Shown here one piece after another: positions 1 through 5,323 of a stretch of DNA of 8,203 bases. This stretch comes from Bacteroidales bacterium. Lineage in GTDB: Bacteria; Bacteroidota; Bacteroidia; Bacteroidales; Dysgonomonadaceae. The stretch is taken from positions 1-8,203 of the forward strand of contig JAAYFR010000442.1 of NCBI GenBank assembly GCA_012728155.1, in the 5' to 3' direction. Within the stretch, counting starts at the first letter, position 1, and each line of letters opens with the position of its first letter. The position numbers were made by a program, and so were the translations under genes. The notes beneath the pieces were generated by a model, which searched no databases, was not told where the DNA came from, and was given only the letters and a program-made list of their open reading frames with translations.

Positions 1-426
1 CTCGAGAATGGTACTGCTATCGACCATATACCCACTGATGCTGTTTTCAAAGTGGTTTCATTACTCCAACTACAGAAGTTGAATAACCGGATCACCATTG
101 GAAATAACCTAAAAAGCAGTAAGATGGGATCTAAAGGAATTATCAAGGTAGCGGATAAATTCTTCCGCGAAGATGAACTGAACCGGATTGCTTTGGTGGC
201 ACCCAATGTAAATCTGAATATTATTCGGAATTATGAGGTGGTGGAGAAGAAAAAGGTGTTACTTCCCGATGAAATTGTGGAGATCATGAAATGTAACAAC
301 CCAAAATGTATCACCAACAACGAACCGATGAAAACCCGGTTTCATGTGACTGATAAAGAGAAGGTGGAACTTCAGTGCCACTATTGCGAAATAAAAATTA
401 AAAAAGAAGAAGTCGTTCTACTGTAG
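1..426 (+). CDS. pyrI: Aspartate carbamoyltransferase regulatory subunit (5' end outside window)
   Basis: This is the regulatory chain of aspartate transcarbamoylase, which binds nucleotide effectors and links catalytic trimers; it has no catalysis of its own. The frame is open from base 1 (LENGTAIDHIP...), so the gene begins upstream. 141 residues are visible; against the roughly 150-residue family, about a dozen N-terminal residues are missing. Family marks are GTAIDHIP at visible residues 4-11, RITIGNNL at 30-37 and NYEVV at 77-81. The C-terminal zinc domain has four cysteines at visible residues 98, 103, 126 and 129 (CX4C and CX2C, as in E. coli PyrI), so zinc binding and docking to PyrB should be intact. 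The GTG at base 52 is internal, not a start. The catalytic gene pyrB is expected just upstream (inference, not visible). The stop is TAG at 424-426. Confidence 0.96.
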   Translation, partial: LENGTAIDHIPTDAVFKVVSLLQLQKLNNRITIGNNLKSSKMGSKGIIKVADKFFREDELNRIALVAPNVNLNIIRNYEVVEKKKVLLPDEIVEIMKCNNPKCITNNEPMKTRFHVTDKEKVELQCHYCEIKIKKEEVVLL

Positions 427-442
427 TCCTGCAGCTATGCGA

Positions 443-458
443 CAGTTATTCAGTTATT
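443..458 (+). repeat. Tandem 8-base duplication in pyrI-metA gap
   Basis: CAGTTATT occurs twice back to back at 443-450 and 451-458, followed by a T-rich tract that reaches the metA ATG at 471. The 44-base gap shows no purine-rich Shine-Dalgarno site and no clear Bacteroidota promoter match, so metA is either read through from pyrI or uses a promoter inside the pyrI 3' end. The repeat may be chance; no function is claimed. Confidence 0.4.
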
Positions 459-470
459 ATTGTTGTTATT

Positions 471-1406
471 ATGCCCGTCAATTTACCAGATAAGTTACCA
501 GCAATAGAGATATTAAAAAGGGAGCATATCTTTGTGATGGATGACCTGCGTGCATCTACGCAAGACATTCGACCTTTAAAAATATTGATTCTCAATCTAA
601 TGCCTATTAAAATAACGACGGAGACAGACCTGATACGGCTGCTGTCCAACTCTCCACTTCAGATTGAGATTGAATTTCTGGGACTCTCCACACATACACC
701 CAAGAATACACCTATTGAGCATCTGATGTCGTTTTACACCGGATTCTCCAACATAAAAAATGCCTATTACGACGGGATGATCATAACCGGAGCACCAGTA
801 GAGATGCTCCCCTTTCATGAGGTGAACTACTGGGATGAGTTCACTCAGATCTTAGACTGGGCACGGACACACGTCACCTCTACCTTCTACATCTGCTGGG
901 GGGCTCAGGCGGCATTGCACCATTTTTACGGCATTCATAAATATCCACTGGGCAGCAAACTTTTTGGTGTTTTCAAGCACAAGGTAAACGACATCTCTTT
1001 CCCCTTGTTTCGCGGCTTCGACGATGAATTCTACGCTCCCCACAGCAGACATACCACGATCCTCTCCGAAGAGATCAACCGGCATCCTGCGCTGACCATT
1101 CTCTCGGAATCGGATGAGGCGGGTGTATATATTATCACTTCACGGGGTGGAAGGGAGTTCTACGTGACCGGTCACTCCGAATACTCCCCAGACACCCTGC
1201 ATAAGGAATATCTACGCGACCGGGAGAAGGGAATGAATTCTGTGGCGTTGCCTGCCAACTACTACAGAGATAACGATCCGGCACAACCTCCATTGGTACA
1301 ATGGCGATCCCACGCCAATCTCCTTTACATAAACTGGTTGAACTATTTCGTATATCAGGCTACTCCTTTTAACATAGCTGATATAGCGCAATTGCAAGAA
1401 TTGTAA
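471..1406 (+). CDS. metA: Homoserine O-acyltransferase, probably O-acetyltransferase (MetA family)
   Basis: This cytoplasmic enzyme acylates the hydroxyl of L-homoserine in the first committed step of methionine synthesis. The 311-residue length and the N-terminus MPVNLPDKLPA fit full-length MetA, and the start is supported because conserved residues fall on standard family numbering. The catalytic cysteine is Cys142 in the CWGAQA motif, and the catalytic His235 and Glu237 lie in GHSEYS. LNLMP (41-45) is the usual early motif. At position 111 the residue is Glu, in TGAPVEMLPF. Published work on Bacillus cereus MetA ties Glu111 to acetyl-CoA use and Gly111 to succinyl-CoA use, so acetyl-CoA is the likely donor despite the usual 'homoserine O-succinyltransferase' label. 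The start has a T-rich leader without a Shine-Dalgarno site. The gene follows pyrI on the same strand after 44 bases, with no obvious pathway link. Confidence 0.96.
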   Translation: MPVNLPDKLPAIEILKREHIFVMDDLRASTQDIRPLKILILNLMPIKITTETDLIRLLSNSPLQIEIEFLGLSTHTPKNTPIEHLMSFYTGFSNIKNAYYDGMIITGAPVEMLPFHEVNYWDEFTQILDWARTHVTSTFYICWGAQAALHHFYGIHKYPLGSKLFGVFKHKVNDISFPLFRGFDDEFYAPHSRHTTILSEEINRHPALTILSESDEAGVYIITSRGGREFYVTGHSEYSPDTLHKEYLRDREKGMNSVALPANYYRDNDPAQPPLVQWRSHANLLYINWLNYFVYQATPFNIADIAQLQEL

Positions 1407-1436
1407 GAAGAGATATCTTACCGCTCCTTAGCGTTA
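1403..1436. terminator. Candidate weak hairpins in metA/lactonase convergent gap
   Basis: Two small inverted repeats fill the gap between convergent genes. GTAAGA (1403-1408) pairs with TCTTAC (1416-1421) across a 7-base loop and includes the metA stop codon. CGCT (1422-1425) pairs with AGCG (1430-1433) across CCTT, with two more pairs outside a single mismatch. Neither is followed by a clear U-tract on either strand, so calling this a bidirectional terminator rests on position more than structure. Confidence 0.25.
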
Positions 1437-1440
1437 GTGC

Positions 1441-2637
1441 TCATTCCATTCTTGCGGCAAACTTCAAGCAGGCAGGCTTACTGAGATTTATATCCTGATG
1501 AGTGTCCGTCAATAGTCCCGTCTCCCTATCGATACGGAATATCTGTATCTTATTATCGTCCAGACCCGCAACCAGAAGAAACTTTCCGTTAGGTGTAATC
1601 ACAAAATTACGTGGATGGGTTGCCGTGAGTTGATAACCTACCCTTGTAAGTGTCCCATCATCCGGATCAATGGAAAAGATAGCGATTCCGTCAGCCTGCA
1701 ACCGATTCGAAGCATAGAGGAAACGTCCGTCGGGGGATACATGGATATCGGCACTACCCCTGGCGCCCGTGGTGTCGGCAGCAATTATCTGTTTTTGGGT
1801 CAACTGGCCGAAAGCATAATCAAACACAATCACCTCTCCCGACAACTCTCCCAACAGGTAGAGGTACCTCCCCCCATCGGGATGGAAATCGAAATGACGT
1901 GGTCCGGTACCGGCAGGCATCACAAATTCTTTCAGGCTGTTATCCAGCAAACCGGGTTGCCCCTCAAAGGGAGTATCGTTCACATCGAACCGGTAGAGCT
2001 TATCGCTCCCCAGATCGGCCGCAAAAAGATATTGCCCATCGGGAGAATATTGCACACTATGGAGATGCGCCTTTTTTTGCCGGAGAGAATCGGGACCCGA
2101 TCCTTTGAAAGAGATCATCGACACGGCGGAGGTGAATGAGCCATTCTCTTTTACCTGAAACGAAGTAATGGTTCCACCCCCATAATTTGCAGTATGCAGA
2201 TTCCGCCCTTTACGGTCTATCGTGATGTAACAGGGCCCATCACTGTTTACCGGAGATTCGTTCAACAGTTCTATCTTTCCACTCCGCTTGTCCAATGCGA
2301 AAGCACTTACCATACTACCCGACTCATTATTTTCACTCACCGAATAAACAAAACGCTCATCGGGGCTAAGAGTGAGATAGGACGGATTCTCGACCTCCAC
2401 CATGCTGATCGAGTCGGAATTCCCCCTGTCGGTATCAAATCGATATAAATATATTCCTTTGCTACCCTCTGCGGAAGTGTAGGTTCCTACCAAGAGAAAC
2501 AAATCTCCACCCATAGTTTCCATTGCCGGAAGCACCTCTTCCGAGGAATCACTGTCATTCGCTTTTCCGGAACGGTTTCCCATGCATGAAACCATCAACA
2601 GCGCCACCATAGCTGCCATCGCTATTTTTTTAATCAT
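1441..2637 (-). CDS. Lactonase-family seven-bladed beta-propeller lipoprotein (6-phosphogluconolactonase-like)
   Basis: This 398-residue protein resembles the beta-propeller lactonase family (PF10282, YbhE-type 6-phosphogluconolactonase). It shows GTYTS near residue 51, HLHSVQYSPDG at 191-201, GPRHFDFHPDG at 245-255 and HPRNFVITPNGKF from 341, a spacing typical of propeller blades. The frame stays open upstream to 2874, but that start would overlap the divergent gene head-on and bury the signal peptide. The ATG at 2637 gives MIKKIAMAAMVALLMVSC, a basic start, hydrophobic core and lipobox-like MVSC with Cys18 as the lipidation site; AAAGGA lies 10 bases upstream. An ATG at 2658 is a possible alternative. 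A Ser/Asp/Glu-rich linker (about residues 22-43) follows the cysteine. Export to the periplasm or outer membrane makes a role on cytosolic 6-phosphogluconolactone doubtful, so the substrate is unknown. It stands alone, with its stop facing metA. Confidence 0.85.
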   Translation of the reverse strand: MIKKIAMAAMVALLMVSCMGNRSGKANDSDSSEEVLPAMETMGGDLFLLVGTYTSAEGSKGIYLYRFDTDRGNSDSISMVEVENPSYLTLSPDERFVYSVSENNESGSMVSAFALDKRSGKIELLNESPVNSDGPCYITIDRKGRNLHTANYGGGTITSFQVKENGSFTSAVSMISFKGSGPDSLRQKKAHLHSVQYSPDGQYLFAADLGSDKLYRFDVNDTPFEGQPGLLDNSLKEFVMPAGTGPRHFDFHPDGGRYLYLLGELSGEVIVFDYAFGQLTQKQIIAADTTGARGSADIHVSPDGRFLYASNRLQADGIAIFSIDPDDGTLTRVGYQLTATHPRNFVITPNGKFLLVAGLDDNKIQIFRIDRETGLLTDTHQDINLSKPACLKFAARME

Positions 2638-2685
2638 CTCTATTGTATCCTTTATCATTTTCACAAACAGCTCATTTTTCCAAAT

Positions 2686-2716
2686 CATCACTATTTTCCA
2701 CTCTCTCATGCGCAAA
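2686..2716 (-). promoter_or_regulatory. Weak candidate promoter for the lactonase-family gene
   Basis: On the minus strand TTTG (2716-2713) is followed after 19 bases by TAGTGATG (2693-2686), which matches the Bacteroidota -7 consensus TAnnTTTG at the TA and the final TG only. Transcription would start near 2679, about 40 bases before the preferred ATG at 2637. A competing -7-like site, TACTTTCG (2734-2727), has one mismatch but no well-spaced TTTG upstream. Neither is decisive. Confidence 0.25.
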
Positions 2717-2745
2717 GCACATTGCACGAAAGTAAGCTTTTTTTT

Positions 2746-2780
2746 CGGAAACAATTTCTCTTTTTGAGAAAAAGTTTGCG
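2746..2780. promoter_or_regulatory. 35-base imperfect palindrome, possible operator, in divergent promoter region
   Basis: The arms CGGAAACAATTTCTC (2746-2760) and GAGAAAAAGTTTGCG (2766-2780) flank a TTTTT centre (2761-2765) and pair at 12 of 15 positions; the mismatches are 2748/2778, 2753/2773 and 2754/2772. The inner six pairs, TTTCTC with GAGAAA, are perfect. The right arm covers the -33 TTTG of the plus-strand promoter, so a dimeric regulator bound here could block it and perhaps also affect the divergent gene. No regulator gene is adjacent and no known operator is recognised. It sits upstream of both flanking genes, which argues against a terminator. Confidence 0.45.
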
Positions 2781-2806
2781 AATGTGAGTTGGACTCCGTA
2801 TTTTTG
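2775..2806 (+). promoter_or_regulatory. Bacteroidota-type sigma(ABfr) promoter for DUF5606-cdsA
   Basis: TTTG at 2775-2778 is followed, after a 20-base spacer, by TATTTTTG at 2799-2806. This matches the Bacteroides consensus TTTG-N19-21-TAnnTTTG at every fixed position. Transcription would begin near 2813, giving a leader of about 35 bases before the ATG at 2849. The leader is A-rich (AAACATAAATAAATC) with no Shine-Dalgarno site, as is common in this phylum. Confidence 0.8.
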
Positions 2807-2848
2807 CACTGTTTTAAAAAAAATCCGCTTGTTAAACATAAATAAATC

Positions 2849-3292
2849 ATGTTGTCCGAAATATTGTCCATCACCGGCCGTCCCGGTCTCTATAAACTTG
2901 TCTCCACCAATAAGAATATGAACATCGTTGAATCGCTTTCCGATGGGAAACGTATTCCTATATATGCACAGGAAAAGGTGGTGGCCTTGAGCGATGTATC
3001 CATATATACCCAAAATGGAGATACTCCGTTACGGGAAGTATTGAAAAAGATCAAGGAGAAAGAGGGGGAACAGCGGGTTTCCCTGAGCTCAAGATCTTCG
3101 TCTAAAGAGTTGTTCGCTTATTTGGGTGAGGTATTGCCCGATTACAGCCGTGACAGCGTCTATGCCGGCGATATAAAAAAAATAATATCCTGGTATAACA
3201 TTCTTACAGAGCATAATATCAACTTGGAAGAGGAGGATAAAACAGAGGAGAAGCTCTCTGATAAACCTGAAACCGAAGAAAGGGGAGAATAA
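2849..3292 (+). CDS. DUF5606 family protein, function unknown
   Basis: The 147-residue protein begins MLSEILSITGRPGLYKLVS and continues with IVESL, GKRIPIYAQEKVVALSDVSIYT and TPLREVLKKIKEK, a pattern I recognise as the DUF5606 family, which is largely restricted to Bacteroidota. No catalytic motif, signal peptide or membrane segment is visible, so it is probably cytoplasmic. The first 70 or so residues look like a compact beta-rich domain; residues 77-125 appear helical; the final 23 or so residues are very acidic and low in complexity (NLEEEDKTEEK...), probably disordered. The start is fixed by the strong promoter just upstream and by the conserved N-terminus. The stop lies 9 bases before the cdsA ATG, so the two are very likely co-transcribed, which hints at, but does not show, a link to membrane lipid synthesis. 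Confidence 0.88.
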   Translation: MLSEILSITGRPGLYKLVSTNKNMNIVESLSDGKRIPIYAQEKVVALSDVSIYTQNGDTPLREVLKKIKEKEGEQRVSLSSRSSSKELFAYLGEVLPDYSRDSVYAGDIKKIISWYNILTEHNINLEEEDKTEEKLSDKPETEERGE

Positions 3293-3301
3293 TTCTCTAT
3301 A

Positions 3302-4138
3302 ATGAATATAAAAGATATCTTAACCCGTGCGGGAGCCGGCACCATCTATATCCTGGTCATACTCTTGGGTCTGCTGGGAGGTCGGTTCTCCTTTCTTGTC
3401 GTTTTCGGAGCCATACTGGGTTCGGCACTGTTTGAGTTTTACCGCATGGTGGAGAAAGACACTTCCCACGACATCAGTAAAATATTCAATATTCTGATGG
3501 GAGTGATCATCTTTGTATCGGTCTTCCTCTATCTGGAAGGTATCCATACCTATCTCCTACCCGTCTTTATCCTCGCCTATTTCCTCATACTGATTGCCTC
3601 GGCCATTTTTCTGAGCAGGCAGGACGCCCTTCACGGCATCATCTACTCAGTATTCGGGCAGGTCTATATCACCATGCCGTTGAGTCTGCTCATGTTTATC
3701 TCCTATTCACCCGACATGGCAGTCAGCAAGTATAATTGGGCTCCGGTACTGGCGCTTTTTGTTTTCCTTTGGGTGAATGACACGGCTGCCTATTTCATAG
3801 GATCGCTGATCGGCAAGCACAAGTTGATTGAACATATCTCTCCCAAAAAATCGATAGAGGGGTTTATTGCAGGCATCGTTTTCACTATCCTCGCCTCCCT
3901 GATATTCGACAGGATTTATCCCGGTTTTTCCACTATTTTCTGGATGGGGCTGGCTGTAGTAATTGTCCTGTTCGGCACATTGGGTGACCTGTTCGAATCA
4001 CTTATCAAGCGTACTTGCAACGTAAAAGATGCCGGCACTCTCATTCCCGGTCATGGCGGCATACTCGACCGGATCGACAGCCTCCTTGTGGCGGTCCCTG
4101 CCGTTTATCTCTACCTGATCCTGTTCCATTCTTTTTGA
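3302..4138 (+). CDS. cdsA: Phosphatidate cytidylyltransferase (CDP-diacylglycerol synthase)
   Basis: This integral membrane enzyme makes CDP-diacylglycerol from phosphatidate and CTP, the branch-point precursor of phosphatidylethanolamine and anionic phospholipids. The 278 residues match the family's usual length. The family signature is complete at 233-259: S-L-I-K-R, then K242-D243, then the H251-G-G run and D256-R-I-D259, which carries the conserved acidic metal and substrate ligands. WVNDTAAYFIG (157-167) and SPKKSIEG (180-187) are further conserved segments. Roughly eight hydrophobic membrane spans are visible, starting near residues 12, 29, 61, 84, 113, 147, 188 and 211, with a last one near 260-276. 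AGGGGAG at 3281-3287 is a possible ribosome site, though 14 bases before the ATG is long. It is the second gene of the DUF5606 operon and converges on galE. Confidence 0.96.
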   Translation: MNIKDILTRAGAGTIYILVILLGLLGGRFSFLVVFGAILGSALFEFYRMVEKDTSHDISKIFNILMGVIIFVSVFLYLEGIHTYLLPVFILAYFLILIASAIFLSRQDALHGIIYSVFGQVYITMPLSLLMFISYSPDMAVSKYNWAPVLALFVFLWVNDTAAYFIGSLIGKHKLIEHISPKKSIEGFIAGIVFTILASLIFDRIYPGFSTIFWMGLAVVIVLFGTLGDLFESLIKRTCNVKDAGTLIPGHGGILDRIDSLLVAVPAVYLYLILFHSF

Positions 4139-4161
4139 GCAATTTCATCTTTTCAAAAAGA
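4130..4161 (+). terminator. Candidate A/T-rich hairpin at cdsA end
   Basis: TCTTTTTGA (4130-4138) and TCAAAAAGA (4153-4161) form a perfect 9-base inverted repeat around a 14-base loop, with the cdsA TGA inside the left arm. The stem has only two G-C pairs and no U-tract follows, so termination strength is doubtful. It may instead act in mRNA stability or be chance. Confidence 0.3.
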
Positions 4162-4186
4162 GACAGAAGAGGCTGTATAATTCTAA

Positions 4187-4203
4187 AATAATCTCGGATT
4201 ATT
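4187..4203 (-). terminator. Candidate hairpin at galE end
   Basis: AATAATC (4187-4193) and GATTATT (4197-4203) form a perfect 7-base stem with a 3-base loop. Read on the minus strand it starts within the tandem galE stop codons TAATAA (4204-4199) and runs into a short TTTT, the order expected of an intrinsic terminator. The stem is A/T-rich with a single G-C pair, so it is weak. Confidence 0.3.
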
Positions 4204-5233
4204 ACATCGCTCCCTTCTCCCGGAGGCGCTGCTGCCATTTCCAGGCCGAAGCCATGGTCTCTTCAATAGTTTCTTCCGCTTTCCAGCCCAACACATTATT
4301 GGCTTTATCGGGTTGCGCCCATATCTGCTCAATATCGCCTTCCCTCCGTCCGACAATCTTGTAGTTCAAAGGTTTTCCCGATACTTTCTCGAACACCTTG
4401 ATCAACTCCAGCACCGAAAGGCCGATTCCCGTTCCCAGGTTGAATATCTCCACCTTCTCGTCCGACTTCTTTTCGAGCATCCGCTCAATGGCGATTACAT
4501 GTGCTTTAGCGAGGTCCACCACATTGATAAAATCGCGGATGCAGGAGCCGTCGGGTGTATCATAGTCATCACCGAAGACACTTAACTGCTGGCGAATGCC
4601 GATTCCCGTCTGGGTGATATAAGGCACTAGGTTTTGTGGCACACCTAAAGGCAACTCCCCGATCTCGGCCGACGGGTGGGCGCCGATCGGATTAAAATAA
4701 CGAAGGATAATACTCTTGATGGGAGCACCCGAATGCACAAAATCGCGGATGATCTCTTCGTTGATCTGTTTGGTATTTCCATAAGGTGACGTGGCCGGCT
4801 TGACAGGTGCGTTCTCATCGATCGGATTTTTGTCGGGTTCTCCGTACACAGTACAGGAAGAAGAGAAGACAATCCCTTTCACGTTATATTGTGGCATCAG
4901 TTCCAACAGGTTCACCAATGATACGAGGTTGTTGCGATAATAGATCAACGGTTTTTCCACCGATTCGCCTACCGCCTTGCTGGCTGCGAAGTGGATGATA
5001 CCGTCGAAAGGATATTTCTTGAATAGGGCTTTCATCGCCTCAAAATCGGTACAATCGAGTTTATCGAAAAGAGGCCTTTTTCCGGTAATGCGGGGGATCC
5101 CTTCCAACACATCGGCATTAGAATTAGACAAGTTATCAATAATCACCACTTCGTACCCCGCCTGTTGCAATTCGACTACGGTATGGGAACCAATATATCC
5201 AGTTCCTCCTGTTACAAGTATTCTTTTTGGCAT
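4202..5233 (-). CDS. galE: UDP-glucose 4-epimerase
   Basis: This NAD-dependent epimerase interconverts UDP-glucose and UDP-galactose in the cytoplasm, serving galactose use and the sugar supply for capsule, LPS and glycoprotein glycans. It is an extended short-chain dehydrogenase of 343 residues, near the E. coli length of 338. The Rossmann motif is G9-x-x-G12-x-x-G15 in TGGTGYIGSH. The catalytic Ser126 is in SSSCTVYG, and the catalytic pair is Tyr151 with Lys155 (YGNTK). LRYFNPIGAHPS (177-188) and RREGDIEQIWA (296-306) are conserved substrate-binding segments. At the position equivalent to E. coli Tyr299 (size gate for N-acetylated sugars) there is Ile304 rather than Tyr, so some activity on UDP-GlcNAc is possible but unproven. 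The gene ends in tandem stops (TAATAA) and converges on cdsA. The leader carries degenerate tandem repeats. No clear promoter is seen, so read-through from the upstream protease gene is possible. Confidence 0.95.
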   Translation of the reverse strand: MPKRILVTGGTGYIGSHTVVELQQAGYEVVIIDNLSNSNADVLEGIPRITGKRPLFDKLDCTDFEAMKALFKKYPFDGIIHFAASKAVGESVEKPLIYYRNNLVSLVNLLELMPQYNVKGIVFSSSCTVYGEPDKNPIDENAPVKPATSPYGNTKQINEEIIRDFVHSGAPIKSIILRYFNPIGAHPSAEIGELPLGVPQNLVPYITQTGIGIRQQLSVFGDDYDTPDGSCIRDFINVVDLAKAHVIAIERMLEKKSDEKVEIFNLGTGIGLSVLELIKVFEKVSGKPLNYKIVGRREGDIEQIWAQPDKANNVLGWKAEETIEETMASAWKWQQRLREKGAM

Positions 5234-5243
5234 AATATTTTTA

Positions 5244-5310
5244 TTTTCAATTCAAAATTTCCAAGTCTTAATCTCATTCAGCTTTCCATCAACCTCACTC
5301 AACCTTTCCA
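5244..5310 (-). repeat. Degenerate tandem repeats in galE leader
   Basis: In the 90-base gap between the protease stop and the galE start, the minus strand has a purine-rich unit beginning TGGAAA three times. The copy at 5310-5289 (TGGAAAGGTTGAGTGAGG, then TTGA) is directly followed by one at 5288-5268 (TGGAAAGCTGAATGAGAT, then TAA). Allowing one gap, they agree at about 17 of 21 positions. A more diverged copy, TGGAAATTTTGAATTGAAAA, lies at 5263-5244, just before the A/T-rich bases that precede the galE ATG. This could be a decayed minisatellite, a binding-site array or a leader RNA element. Nothing else is recognised in this gap. Confidence 0.55.
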
Positions 5311-5323
5311 CCCTTTTTCACTT

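Noticed and set aside
1..6. CTCGAG (XhoI site) at the first base as a cloning junction
   Set aside because: The pyrI frame and sequence read normally through it, so it is natural coding sequence or coincidence.
52..54. GTG as the start of pyrI
   Set aside because: Upstream codons in the same frame encode conserved PyrI sequence (GTAIDHIP), so the gene starts before the window.
1615..2139. 174-residue plus-strand frame
   Set aside because: Antisense to the lactonase-family propeller and without family features.
2672..3013. 113-residue minus-strand frame across the divergent region
   Set aside because: Overlaps the start of DUF5606, the promoter and the palindrome, with no coding signature.
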